Shown: positions 13,393-22,754 of the stretch, piece after piece
How positions within the stretch are numbered: the first letter of the stretch is position 1
Layout: every line of letters begins with the position of its first letter
Source: Anaerolineales bacterium
GTDB lineage: Bacteria > Chloroflexota > Anaerolineae > 4572-78 > J111
Assembly: GCA_012032575.1 (NCBI GenBank)
Contig: JAAUSP010000040.1
Coordinates: 1-24,096 of the forward strand
Length of the DNA: 24,096 nucleotides
Direction: 5' to 3'
The notes under the pieces: model-generated
What the model was told of the DNA's origin: nothing
The model's database searches: none
Seen by the model: the letters and a program-made list of their open reading frames with translations, nothing else
Program-made: the position numbers and the translations under genes

Positions 13393-16300
13393 ATGAGCGA
13401 GACGGCCAACGTCACCCAAAATATAACCAGTTCCAGTGACTCCCCGGAGTCCTATCCGCTTCCAGCTTCTCATTGGCCTGAGATTGCTCCGCACTTGAAC
13501 CGTTTAACCCAGGAACTGTCCCAGGCTCTGGCCGCCCAGTCCGGCTATCTTTATATTTTAGATCAGCGGCAGCAGGGCTTGCTTCCTTATTTCTCCTGGC
13601 CTGGTCACAACAGTCAGCCTCATTTTACCAAGCGGGCTATCGGCGCAGGGTTGGCTGGTCTGACTGTTCAATCCGGCCACACGGTACGGATTGATAATCT
13701 CCCGGAATACCCTTCAATTGAGCCTGATTGGCCGCACCGCACCGCTCTGGCTGTCCCTTTAAGGATTACCCCGATTGAGCCTGTGGTGGGTGTATTCATT
13801 GCCGCCGATAAATTACACCAGCCCGCTTTTTCGGCTCAAGATGAGCAGTTGTTAGTTGACCTCGCCAATCAATCCGAAGTAGCGCTCATCATCAATAAGG
13901 CCAACTTGACCCGCCAAAAACGTAATCGCAGTCAAGCGTTAACCATTCTTAGCCAAATAAGCCAGACCCTCAATGACTCCTTGCACCTCATGGATGTCGA
14001 CCCCGTTTGCCAGGCCATCCTGGGGATGCCGGATTTGAAAGAAGTTTTTCAATTTGATGCCGCCGAAATCTGCTTGTGGAATCCGCAAACCAGAATTTTG
14101 AGTACCGCCTTGCGCATAGTTTACGGCAACCCCGATGTCCGGGCCTACGAGCGAACCTACCACCTCAACGAAGGTTACACCGGCTGGATTGCCGCTCATC
14201 AGAAATCGCTGCTCATTGACGATACCCATCGCTACACTCAGGCAACACCCAGAGTTGGCCTGGAGCACTTCCCCTATCGCTCTTATCTGGGGGTGCCCCT
14301 CAAAATTGGCGCTAAATTGTTAGGCACGCTGGAATTGGTGGCCGCCCCCATCAGCGCCTACGAAAACACCGATGTAACGGTGCTGGAAGTAGTGGCTAAC
14401 CACGCCGCGGTCGCTATTGACCACGCCCGCCTGTTTCAAGAAACCCAAAATAATTTATCTAAATTATCCCTCTTGTATGATGCCAGCCGAGAGCTGTCTT
14501 CGACTCTATCTTATGAAGAACTGCTGGGCGATTTGAGCAGCCAAATGGCTGATGCCTTTTCTGCCGACCGCTGCGCTATCTACAATTTTGATGAAACCAG
14601 CGGCACATTAACCTTGCTCCAGCAGTATGTAAAACCGGCTCCAGGCAATAATCATCAACACCAGTTAGACTCGGCAAATTTACCGCTGGCGGTGACCAAG
14701 TTTCCCGCGCTGCAAACCGCCCTAAAAAAACAAACCCTGCTGACCGCCCGCCTCAACGACCTTGAGGCGGCCCCCCAGGAAGTTGAGTGGCTAAAGCAGC
14801 AAAATTACGCCGCGATGGTCGCCATTCCCCTGATTAGCCGCGATAAAGTGACCGGATTGGTTCAACTCTTCTCGGTCAATCCGGGCGCTTTTACCGAAGA
14901 TGAAATCTGGCTGGCTCAATCATTAGCCAGCCAGGTCAATATCGCCATTGAAAACGCGCTGCTGTTCAATTCCACCGACCAGCAGCTTCAAACCCGGGTC
15001 AATGAACTGACGGGCTTGCAGCGTGTCAGCGGCGAGTTGAACAAAACCTTTGACCTGAACCGGATTCTGGATATTGTGCTGGAAGAAGCCATCCGGGTCA
15101 CTCAGGCCGATTTCGGCAATGTTAACCTGTATGATGCCCAGACCGGCAATCTGGTAGCCCATAAAGAGCAGAGTTGGCCCGATAGCGTTCACACCGGCAG
15201 GCCAAAACCTTACTCCGGCACAGCCCGCGCAGCCCAGGGCGCGATGGCCCGCGCCCTCCAAACCGGGCAGGCTGTCCTGGTGCCTGATTTATCCCAGGAT
15301 GAAGATTACGTCAGTCTGGATAGTGAGGCCCGATCCAAAGTCATTGTCCCTATTTTGTATGGTGACGAGCCGGCCGGGTTGATAGATTTAGAGAGCAGGC
15401 AGCTCAACTTTTTCAACAGTGAACAACTCCGCTCGCTGGAGGCGCTGGCGAACCAGGCGGCGGTAGCCATCGGCAACACCCAGGCTTATCAAGAGCAAAA
15501 ACAGGAGCGCGAGCGGGCCAATCGTCGGGCCGACCAATTGGCCCGGCTATCGGAAATCAGCAATGCCTTCCGCACCAATCGCCCTTTGCCCGAAATTCTG
15601 GAAGACGTGGCCTACGCCATTGCCGAAACAGTGGGTTACAGCGTGGTTCTGATCAGTGTGGTTGAAGGAAAGCCGCCCATGATCCGGCCAAAAGTCGGCG
15701 CGGGAATTCCCATTGCTCAAATAAAAATGCTGCAACAAGAGGGGCGACAGCCGCTGGCTAATCTGCAAGCCATCATGCTGGACGAATTCCGGTTAAGCAA
15801 TTCCTACTTCATCCCGGCTGCTCGCATGGAGGTCTGGCAGGGCAAGCTGGACATGCCTCAGATTGAAATGACGGGTCCGCTTACCTATCGCTTTGATGAC
15901 CTTGAAGCGTTAGTTACCAGCCCCACCCCCGAAAAAGCGAATGCCTGGCAAAACGGTGATGTCCTGTTTGTCCCCTTAACCGATACCGACGATCACATCA
16001 TCGGGCTGCTGGCGGTGGCAAATCCTGAGTTGAATGAACGGCCTGACAGCCTGCTGGTCCAAACGCTGGAGATTTTTGCCAACCACGCCGCCGCCGCAAT
16101 TGAAAATACCCGCCTCTTTGGGCTGGAGCAGCAGCGCCGCCGGCTGGCCGATACCCTGCGCGGCGTGGCCGAGTCGATCAGCTCGCATGTCAATTTTGAT
16201 GAACTGTTGAATATTGTGCTCCAGGAACTGGCTAAGGTTGTTGATTACGATAGCGCCAGTGTCCAGTTGCTGCAAGAGGATCAATTAGTCATTATTGGTG

Positions 16301-19300
16301 GGCGTGGTTGGGAAGACAGCCAGCAGGTAATTGGGCTAACCTTTTCGATGGAAGGCAACAACCCCAGTCGGCGGGTTATCGAAACCCAGGAACCGCTCCT
16401 GGTTGGTAATGCCCCCCTGGCTTACCCGGAAGCCTTTAACCAGCCGACCCACAATAAGATAAAAAGCTGGTTGGGCGTTCCGTTAACCTATGGCATCAAC
16501 GTGTTGGGCTTAATGGCCGTTGAGAGCTATGCTCAAACCGACTTTTTTACCAATGAAGATGCCAAGGTGGTTCTGGCCTTTGCCAGCCAGGTAGCCGTGG
16601 CTCTGCAAAATGCCCGGCTGTTTGAAGAAGCCAGGCAGCAGGTGCGCCAGTTGGCCGCGTTGACCCAGGTGGCCCAATCCATCAACCGCGCTCTGAGTCT
16701 GAATGAAGTCTTGAATTTGGTTTTGGATGCCGTTTTTGATCTGGTTGGGCAGAGCAAAGGCTCTATCTGGTTGATTGATTATGACAGCCATACCGTTAAG
16801 ATTGCCGATACCAAAAACATCCCCAGCTTTCTGGCTGAGCTGTTCAACAAAAGCGCCATTTCCGTTGGCTCAGAACCTTTCGCCTCGGTTATTCAATCGG
16901 GGCAGGTCCTGGTGATTGGTGGCAGCGCCGGTAAAGATGACATTGCCCATTATGGCTTGCCCTTCCCCGACGATGTGACCTATGTGCCGTTGAAAACCGA
17001 AGCCAGTGTCATCGGGATTCTGGCGATTGAACTCGTCATCCATAATAAGACGATGCTCAAGCTGGTCACAACCCTGGCCGACCTGGCCGCCGTGGCCATT
17101 GACAACGCCCGCTTGCTGGAAGATACCCGGCGGCGGGCCAACGAGATGCAAAACCTGTACCGGCTGGGCGTTGAAGTGACCGGCCTGCTGGATGTGCGCC
17201 AGGTGATGTGCTCGGTGGTTAGCAATGCCCTCACGCTAACCGATACCCAATTCGGCACGATCTTGTTTTGGGATGAAGAAACCAAAACTTATATGATTGA
17301 TGGAGCGCTCAATACCGAAGACGCCGTAGCCCAATTAATTCTTAACGAAGCCAGGGAGTCTCTGGAGATTGGGCCATTTACCTCGGATGAAGAGCCATTG
17401 TGGTCCGGCTTAACCCGCCAGATTATTGCCACCGGCCAGCCGATTATTCTGGGAGCCTCGACCTCTGTCGTCAGCGAGCCGCACCCTGCCGGAAAAAGTA
17501 ATGGCCTGGTCATCAGCTCGCAGCCGGCCTACGACCACGTCAAGGTGGCCCTGCCGCTGGGGGTCCGGGCGATGTTGGGCGTGCCCATCCAGGTACAGAA
17601 TGAAACCAACGGCGCTATTTTTGTCTGTAACCTGTCCGCCCGAAACTTTAATGAGCGCGATATTCAATTATTATCTTTTGTGGCTAACCAGGCGGCTGTA
17701 GCGGTGCGGAATGCCCAACTGGTCCAGCGGCTCAACCTTTTTAATGAAGAGTTGGAACGGCGAGTCGCTCAGCGAACCGAAGAGTTGGCCCAAACCCTGC
17801 AACATCTGACCGAAGAACGCGACCGGGTGGGCGCACTGTATCAGATTACCCGCGAGTTGGCGGCCAGTTTCGATCTGGACCGGGTGCTGGTCGAGGCGCT
17901 CAGCCTGATTAACCGGGCGGTGGGCATCTCGCACGGTTCCATTCTGCTGCTCGATCACGAAACGGGCAACCTGATCTATCGCGCGGCGCTGGGGCGGGAT
18001 AAACCGCTGGGCCGGGGCGGCCAGATAACCCAATATCGGCCCGGCTATGGCCTGGCCGGCAAAATCATCGAAACCCGCCAGGCTCGTATTGTGCCGGATT
18101 TGTCCCTGGACCCGGACTGGATAACGGTGCGAGACACGCCCGACCGGCGTTCGGCCCTGGCCGTCCCCCTGATTACCGGCGAGGATGTGTTGGGAGTGTT
18201 ATTGCTGTTCCATCCCGACCTCAATTACTTTGCCGAAGACCATCTTAAACTGGTTGTGGCTGCCGGCGCTCAGGTGGCCACCGCCATCAACAACGCCGAA
18301 CTCTACCGGTTGATCACCGACCAGGCCCAGCGCCTGGGGGTGATGCTGCGCACCCAACAGGCCGAAGCAGTCAAAAATCAGGCCATTTTGAAGGGGATCA
18401 CCGACGGTGTGCTGGTGCTCGACGCCCGGCGCAACATTGTTCTGGTCAACCCCAAGGCCGCCGAAATCCTGAATGTGGAGGCCGAAAAATTAGAGAACCT
18501 CCCGCTCCAGCAAAGCCTGGAGCTGTTGAGTGCTGGTGATGAACCCGGCTTAATCCACCTGTTTTACCAGCAGTTGTTCAAGGCATTGACGGCACTTGAA
18601 ACAGGGGAAAGCGCGGCCGAATTCCGGGTTGAAGCCGGCAATAAAGTAATTGCCGTCACCCTGGCCCCGGTCACCCTGGCCCCAGAAGATCAACCCAGTG
18701 TGGTGGCCGTGCTGCGTGATATCAGCCGTGAGGTTGAAATTGACCGGATTAAGAATGAGTTTATCTCTACGGTATCTCACGAACTGCGCACCCCGATGAC
18801 TTCGATCAAAGGCTATGCCGATTTACTGGTTTCGGGCAGTAAGCAAGTGGGTGAGTTGAATCCCATCCAACGCCGCTTTGTGCAGGTCATTCAATCCAAT
18901 GCCAACCGTCTGACCGAACTGGTCAACGATATTCTGGAAATTTCGCGCATCGAAACTGGGCGGATCAACCTGGAACTTGAACCGCTGGATATTGTTGATC
19001 TCATTAGCGAGGTAGCTATTTCGTTTGAAGGGCAAATGGTCAAAAAGGCTATGAACCTGTCTCTCGCTCTGCCGGCCAAGCTGCCCCTCGTCTACGCCGA
19101 CAGAGCCAGGGTGACGCAAATCTTGGTCAACCTGATCGGCAATGCCTGGCAGTACACCCCCGAAGGCGGCGATATTACCGTTTATGCCAAGGCAACGGGT
19201 AACGGGTTTATCCAGGTTGATGTTGAGGATACCGGCATTGGCATTGTTGAAAAAGATATTCAGTATGTTTTCGACCGCTTTTTCCGCTCCGAACGGACCG

Positions 19301-20301
19301 AGGTTCAGGTGGTGGATGGGACCGGTCTGGGGTTGTCTATCACCAAGATGTTTGTCCAAATGCTGGGCGGAGAAATTTGGGTCGAAAGTCAGTTGGATGT
19401 CGGCACAACCTTTAGCTTTACCCTGCCCCTGGATGTCAGCCAGACTAATCTTGCTCCGGGCGAAGCCCAGGAGCAGCCCCAGGTGTTGCTGATTGACGAT
19501 AATACCGCTGTTGCCGGGGCTTTAAAATTTGCCCTGAAAAATGCCGGTCATCAAATTGCCGTTGCTACCGAAACGGGTGATAATATCCTGGCTCAGGTCC
19601 GGCAGGTTCAGCCCTGGCTCAAATTAATTATTCTGAATCTTTTTCTAAAGAACGTTGACTGTTTTTCTTTGCTCGAACAGTTGCAGCAGGATGAAACCGT
19701 CCGCGCCATTCCCATCCTTGTTTCGGCGCTCGCTTTTGACGAAGGCAGCCAGGATTTGACCATCGAAGTGATTGATTATATTGCCACCTCCTTTGCCGAA
19801 GCTGAAGTTTTGGAACGGGTTCGGATGGCCTTGACCGTAGCCACAGGCGAGACCCAGGAAATTAGTACGGCGGGACCACGTTTCTCCAGAAATGGGCGAT
19901 ACCATATTTTGATTGTGGACGACGATCAGGCCACGGTTAAATGGCTCAAAGAACTGCTGGAGGTTGGCGGCTACAAAGTCCAGCGAGCTTTCAACAGCGG
20001 TCAGGCCATAGACTCAGCCTCCGGCCATAAACCCGATTTAATCCTGATTGATTTAAATATGCCGGCGGTGGATGGCGCAGCCGTAATTTCTCAACTGCAT
20101 CAGATTGTCGCACCCACGCCGGTACCCATTATCGGGATTATTGACCGGTCTATGCCGCCCACTGAAAACAACATGGTAAAAATGCTGGGACGAGAAAATT
20201 GGGCTAAAATGAAGCATCCATTTGTAACGGACGCTTTAGTAACCGAAATTATAAGAACAATGACAAAGCTTGATTCGGGCGAAGCAAAAGAAAACGATTA
20301 A
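13393..20301 (+). CDS. Giant hybrid sensor histidine kinase with nine GAF domains
   Basis: About 2302 residues from ATG 13393, which has AAGGA six bases upstream; an in-frame ATG at 13327 would add 22 residues. GAF-like domains occupy roughly 27-166, 180-353, 354-530, 536-703, 716-913, 917-1083, 1087-1246, 1251-1448 and 1483-1640, most ending in a helix of the type AVAIDNARLFEE. After a coiled coil (about 1450-1480) and the ninth GAF come a PAS domain (1660-1778), HisKA with His1796 in VSHELRTPM, and HATPase (about 1891-2016) with NLIGNAWQYTPEGGD, DTGIGI and GTGLGLSI. A receiver (2030-2153) follows whose acceptor is Asn2082, then a second with Asp2220. There are no transmembrane segments, so it is a cytosolic sensor. 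The GAF ligands are unknown; I see no obvious bilin-binding Cys. Confidence 0.92.
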   Translation: MSETANVTQNITSSSDSPESYPLPASHWPEIAPHLNRLTQELSQALAAQSGYLYILDQRQQGLLPYFSWPGHNSQPHFTKRAIGAGLAGLTVQSGHTVRIDNLPEYPSIEPDWPHRTALAVPLRITPIEPVVGVFIAADKLHQPAFSAQDEQLLVDLANQSEVALIINKANLTRQKRNRSQALTILSQISQTLNDSLHLMDVDPVCQAILGMPDLKEVFQFDAAEICLWNPQTRILSTALRIVYGNPDVRAYERTYHLNEGYTGWIAAHQKSLLIDDTHRYTQATPRVGLEHFPYRSYLGVPLKIGAKLLGTLELVAAPISAYENTDVTVLEVVANHAAVAIDHARLFQETQNNLSKLSLLYDASRELSSTLSYEELLGDLSSQMADAFSADRCAIYNFDETSGTLTLLQQYVKPAPGNNHQHQLDSANLPLAVTKFPALQTALKKQTLLTARLNDLEAAPQEVEWLKQQNYAAMVAIPLISRDKVTGLVQLFSVNPGAFTEDEIWLAQSLASQVNIAIENALLFNSTDQQLQTRVNELTGLQRVSGELNKTFDLNRILDIVLEEAIRVTQADFGNVNLYDAQTGNLVAHKEQSWPDSVHTGRPKPYSGTARAAQGAMARALQTGQAVLVPDLSQDEDYVSLDSEARSKVIVPILYGDEPAGLIDLESRQLNFFNSEQLRSLEALANQAAVAIGNTQAYQEQKQERERANRRADQLARLSEISNAFRTNRPLPEILEDVAYAIAETVGYSVVLISVVEGKPPMIRPKVGAGIPIAQIKMLQQEGRQPLANLQAIMLDEFRLSNSYFIPAARMEVWQGKLDMPQIEMTGPLTYRFDDLEALVTSPTPEKANAWQNGDVLFVPLTDTDDHIIGLLAVANPELNERPDSLLVQTLEIFANHAAAAIENTRLFGLEQQRRRLADTLRGVAESISSHVNFDELLNIVLQELAKVVDYDSASVQLLQEDQLVIIGGRGWEDSQQVIGLTFSMEGNNPSRRVIETQEPLLVGNAPLAYPEAFNQPTHNKIKSWLGVPLTYGINVLGLMAVESYAQTDFFTNEDAKVVLAFASQVAVALQNARLFEEARQQVRQLAALTQVAQSINRALSLNEVLNLVLDAVFDLVGQSKGSIWLIDYDSHTVKIADTKNIPSFLAELFNKSAISVGSEPFASVIQSGQVLVIGGSAGKDDIAHYGLPFPDDVTYVPLKTEASVIGILAIELVIHNKTMLKLVTTLADLAAVAIDNARLLEDTRRRANEMQNLYRLGVEVTGLLDVRQVMCSVVSNALTLTDTQFGTILFWDEETKTYMIDGALNTEDAVAQLILNEARESLEIGPFTSDEEPLWSGLTRQIIATGQPIILGASTSVVSEPHPAGKSNGLVISSQPAYDHVKVALPLGVRAMLGVPIQVQNETNGAIFVCNLSARNFNERDIQLLSFVANQAAVAVRNAQLVQRLNLFNEELERRVAQRTEELAQTLQHLTEERDRVGALYQITRELAASFDLDRVLVEALSLINRAVGISHGSILLLDHETGNLIYRAALGRDKPLGRGGQITQYRPGYGLAGKIIETRQARIVPDLSLDPDWITVRDTPDRRSALAVPLITGEDVLGVLLLFHPDLNYFAEDHLKLVVAAGAQVATAINNAELYRLITDQAQRLGVMLRTQQAEAVKNQAILKGITDGVLVLDARRNIVLVNPKAAEILNVEAEKLENLPLQQSLELLSAGDEPGLIHLFYQQLFKALTALETGESAAEFRVEAGNKVIAVTLAPVTLAPEDQPSVVAVLRDISREVEIDRIKNEFISTVSHELRTPMTSIKGYADLLVSGSKQVGELNPIQRRFVQVIQSNANRLTELVNDILEISRIETGRINLELEPLDIVDLISEVAISFEGQMVKKAMNLSLALPAKLPLVYADRARVTQILVNLIGNAWQYTPEGGDITVYAKATGNGFIQVDVEDTGIGIVEKDIQYVFDRFFRSERTEVQVVDGTGLGLSITKMFVQMLGGEIWVESQLDVGTTFSFTLPLDVSQTNLAPGEAQEQPQVLLIDDNTAVAGALKFALKNAGHQIAVATETGDNILAQVRQVQPWLKLIILNLFLKNVDCFSLLEQLQQDETVRAIPILVSALAFDEGSQDLTIEVIDYIATSFAEAEVLERVRMALTVATGETQEISTAGPRFSRNGRYHILIVDDDQATVKWLKELLEVGGYKVQRAFNSGQAIDSASGHKPDLILIDLNMPAVDGAAVISQLHQIVAPTPVPIIGIIDRSMPPTENNMVKMLGRENWAKMKHPFVTDALVTEIIRTMTKLDSGEAKEND

Positions 20302-20390
20302 ACATTAACCGGTTTGAAATGAGGACAACCCTCTTGCAGGGCTAAAATCTGTGAGCGGGTAAATGCGCTAAAGTAGGAGTGTAAGCGGGC

Positions 20391-20774
20391 ATGAGCCAAC
20401 CTTTGATTTTGATCGCTGAAGATGAGCGAGATATACGTGATCTTATTGTATTTACCTTGCAAATTGCCGATTTTAATGTGGTCGAAGTACCGAACGGTGA
20501 GGAAGCGGTAAAAAAAGCCCTGGAAGTAAAGCCCGATTTGATTCTGATGGATGTGCGGATGCCAAAAATGACCGGGTTTGAGGCCTGCAAAGCGTTGAAG
20601 CAGCAGGAAAAAACCAGGGATATTCCGGTCATATTTCTATCGGCCAAAGGTCAGGAAGCAGAAATCAGCACGGGCCTGGACCTGGGTGCAGAGGAATATT
20701 TTCTCAAACCGTTTGCGCCTGACGAGCTGATTAGCCGGGTCAACAAAATTCTGACTAAATATGGCAAACTGTAG
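20391..20774 (+). CDS. Single-domain response regulator (CheY-like)
   Basis: 127 residues, receiver only. It has AEDERD at the N-terminal acidic pocket, the phospho-acceptor Asp in LILMDVRMPKMTGFEA, the Ser of IFLSAKGQ, and the Lys of YFLKPFAPDEL. With no output domain it should act by protein-protein contact or as a phosphorelay shuttle, much like CheY or Spo0F. It lies 89 bases after the giant kinase on the same strand. AGGAG lies about 11 bases before the ATG. The kinase's own first receiver lacks the acceptor Asp, so this free receiver may be its main phosphate target; that is inference. Confidence 0.9.
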   Translation: MSQPLILIAEDERDIRDLIVFTLQIADFNVVEVPNGEEAVKKALEVKPDLILMDVRMPKMTGFEACKALKQQEKTRDIPVIFLSAKGQEAEISTGLDLGAEEYFLKPFAPDELISRVNKILTKYGKL

Positions 20775-20792
20775 AAACAAACCGGTTCGACT

Positions 20793-20821
20793 TGATTTGA
20801 GTAACAAAAGATAGTAAACTT
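20793..20821 (+). promoter_or_regulatory. Possible internal promoter before the second hydrolase
   Basis: TTGATT, 17 bases, TAAACT in the 99-base gap after the response regulator; four of six matches at each hexamer. Weak, but the gap is AT-rich and could give the last gene its own start. Confidence 0.22.
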
Positions 20822-20873
20822 TTAACTCGTAATTCAATTTGCCAAAATCTCTTCTCGTAACACGGGTTAAGGC

Positions 20874-21674
20874 ATGAGTGCAGTTGTTATAAATGGGGGC
20901 CTGGTACATTACGAAGCATTTGGGCGGCGCGGACGGCCTGTTCTTTTTTTGCATGGCTGGCTTGGCTCATGGCGCTATTGGATGCCCACCATGGAAGCCA
21001 TCTCCGATAGACACAGCACTTATGCCCTGGATTTATGGGGCTTTGGCGACTCCGATAAATCAAAACCGCGTTACACCATATCCGACTACACCACTTTGGT
21101 GAATGAGTTTGTTACAGTGAGGGGTATTCACGACCCCACCATCATTGGCCATGCCCTTGGCGCGAGTGTGGCCCTTGAATATGCTGTTACCCACGCCGAC
21201 AACGTCCGCAAGGTTATGGCTGTCAGCCTGCCGATGAACCCGGACTGTATCAACCGTAAACTGATTGATTTTGCCAATAATTCGGTTTTTGCCAAGATGA
21301 TGTGGTGGCGGCAAATTACTCACAAAGAAGTCCAGAAAGAAGCCGAAAAAGCGGGTGAGGGCGCCATCAGCCAAAGCATCCAATCTGTGGCCAAGGTGGA
21401 TGTCAAAAGTCACATTCAAAGCCTGAGCCAGCGCGACAACTCCATGCTGTTAGCCGTTTACGGCGAGAAAGATGATGTGATTGACCCCAGCCCCACCCGT
21501 GACCTCAACGGCAGTTGGCTCAACATTCGCCAGATTGGCCTGTCCGACTCAAAACATTTCCCCATGCTGGATGAAGCTGCCAAATTTCAGCGCCTGCTCA
21601 AAGATTTTCTCGATGTAGAAAATGATTTGTCGGCCCTGGAATTAAAAGATGAGTGGCGGCGACGCACCCGCTAA
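20874..21674 (+). CDS. Alpha/beta-hydrolase paralogue with the nucleophile Ser replaced by Ala
   Basis: 266 residues and a clear paralogue of the hydrolase at 8991: both share GWLGSW, TMEAI/TMETL, YALD-x-WGFGDS and HFPMLDE. The nucleophile elbow, GHSMGG in the first protein, reads GHALGA here; codon GCC at 21153-21155 gives Ala94. The acid (YGEKDDVIDP) and His (SDSKHFP) are kept. With no nucleophile it cannot act as a normal serine hydrolase and may be a binding protein, a receptor-like pseudoenzyme or a regulator of its active paralogue. The fold appears intact with no frameshift, so it is probably maintained. It closes the nine-gene cluster. A tail rich in charged residues follows the core fold. 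Confidence 0.88.
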   Translation: MSAVVINGGLVHYEAFGRRGRPVLFLHGWLGSWRYWMPTMEAISDRHSTYALDLWGFGDSDKSKPRYTISDYTTLVNEFVTVRGIHDPTIIGHALGASVALEYAVTHADNVRKVMAVSLPMNPDCINRKLIDFANNSVFAKMMWWRQITHKEVQKEAEKAGEGAISQSIQSVAKVDVKSHIQSLSQRDNSMLLAVYGEKDDVIDPSPTRDLNGSWLNIRQIGLSDSKHFPMLDEAAKFQRLLKDFLDVENDLSALELKDEWRRRTR

Positions 21675-21796
21675 CTCTCTCTTGAATACGAGTTACGGGT
21701 TTAGGCTCAAAGCGGGTCTGCCACCTACCTGCGTCAGTCGGAGGCTATAGACCCCCTCCGTGCAATCAACTAAGCCTCATTAAAATTAACTGTCAA

Positions 21797-21870
21797 TGTC
21801 ACTGCGAGCCGCTGTCGAAGCCGCGTAGCGTCCACTCTGGCCTTGGGGATTGCTGTGGCTTCCAATGACA
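21797..21870. repeat. Palindromic repeat of the TGTCAYTG...CAATGACA type
   Basis: TGTCACTGCGAG at the left and CCAATGACA at the right give terminal inverted repeats (7 of 8 at the ends). The interior carries GAAGC and GGGGATTGC strings typical of the GTCATTGCGAG repeats found between genes in many bacterial phyla. No flanking duplication is visible. Confidence 0.55.
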
Positions 21871-21906
21871 CATGAGTTCCATGTTCAAACCCAGCTTGGA
21901 CAGCAG

Positions 21907-21930
21907 CCTTCCAACCTTCCAGTCTTCCAC
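21907..21930. repeat. Three tandem pyrimidine-rich octamers
   Basis: CCTTCCAA (21907-21914), CCTTCCAG (21915-21922) and TCTTCCAC (21923-21930), all on one strand. The surrounding spacer 21675-22060 otherwise shows only the palindromic repeat to its left and the promoter region to its right. Confidence 0.4.
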
Positions 21931-21978
21931 CCCTTTTCCAAATTTTGTTTACAGTCAAATTCAGCAGCGCCCCGGCTG

Positions 21979-22020
21979 TGTTAAAATAGATTAGCCCGAT
22001 TGGGCAAGATTGTGTATAAT
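21979..22020 (+). promoter_or_regulatory. Promoter region of the V4R gene
   Basis: TGTTAAAAT (21979-21987) is an extended -10 shared with two other genes in the window. TATAAT (22015-22020) is a perfect -10 nearer the gene but has no obvious -35 at 17 bases. Between them the interrupted palindrome GCCCGATTGGGC (21994-22005) could be an operator. The start from TATAAT would fall near 22027, giving a leader of about 34 bases. Confidence 0.4.
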
Positions 22021-22060
22021 AAGCTCACAGAACCATCAACATCCTCAGGGAGGTGAGTCC

Positions 22061-22681
22061 ATGCCCGAAGAACGTCCAATGCCTAATGCGGCTTTGCGCG
22101 TTTTGCTCGACGCCATTGAAGAAGTTATGGGGGAAAACGGGACCAAAGCCGTTTTGAATGCCGGTGGCTTGAGTAAATATATTAACAATTACCCCCCCAA
22201 AGATTTAGAAATGAAAGCCTTTTTTTCCGAGTATGGCGCGGTCCAACAGGCAGTTGAGGAATTTTATGGGCCGCGGGGGGCGCGGGCGATGCTGCTGCGT
22301 ATCGGACGGGCGACCTTTCAATTTGGGCTGAGAGACCAGCCGGCTATTTTAGGGTTGGTAGGCGTTGCGCTGAAAGCCCTGCCCGAAAAGACCCGCATGA
22401 AGCTCATTTTAGAGCGTATGGCCAACGCCGCCGTCGAACGGGTCAACCAGCCCACCTCGGTGATTGACGAGCAAGATGCCTTTTATTTTGTCGTAGATGA
22501 GTGCCCCTGCCGCTGGCGGCCCGCGCACGATAAACCCTGCTGTTACACCACTATGGGTGTGCTTATGGAAGCTATGGCCTGGACCACCGGCAAACTTTAC
22601 AAAGTCGAAGAAGTCGCCTGTATCGCCAACGGCGCTTCCAATTGTGTCTATCGTATCCCCAAGCAACCCACCGAAGAATAA
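22061..22681 (+). CDS. V4R (4-vinyl reductase) domain protein, small-molecule binding
   Basis: 206 residues from ATG 22061, selected because GGGAGGTGA lies just upstream; the open frame extends further left without support. The C-terminal half has the V4R pattern: VVDECPCRWRPAHDKPCCYT, then MGVLMEAMAWTTGKLYKVEE and VACIANGASNCVYRIP. V4R domains occur in BchJ-related proteins and as sensor domains binding hydrocarbons or other small ligands. The CPC, CC and C...C cysteines could bind a metal or heme-like group. The N-terminal half (AVLNAGGLSKYI, MKAFFSEYGAVQQAVEEFYG) is helical, with no recognised domain. It stands alone with its own promoter. The family call is good, the ligand unknown. Confidence 0.82.
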   Translation: MPEERPMPNAALRVLLDAIEEVMGENGTKAVLNAGGLSKYINNYPPKDLEMKAFFSEYGAVQQAVEEFYGPRGARAMLLRIGRATFQFGLRDQPAILGLVGVALKALPEKTRMKLILERMANAAVERVNQPTSVIDEQDAFYFVVDECPCRWRPAHDKPCCYTTMGVLMEAMAWTTGKLYKVEEVACIANGASNCVYRIPKQPTEE

Positions 22682-22683
22682 TC

Positions 22684-22754
22684 GTCACTACTCAGCCATG
22701 TCATTTCGACCCGCCAAGCGGGGAGAAATCTCCCAGGCCGATGCAGCACGGTAG
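22684..22754 (+). mobile_element. Truncated miniature inverted-repeat element, copy C
   Basis: GTCACTACTCAGCCATG at 22684 matches the left end of copy B with one change, and the match continues with small changes through GATGCAGCAC-GTAG. It then ends abruptly, and the right half with its terminal repeat is absent. The breakpoint coincides with the start of another palindromic element. It begins three bases after the V4R stop codon. Confidence 0.75.

Noticed and set aside
21770..21958. Small reverse-strand open frame in the spacer before the V4R gene
   Set aside because: It consists largely of the palindromic repeat and the octamer repeats and has no plausible start signal or family.
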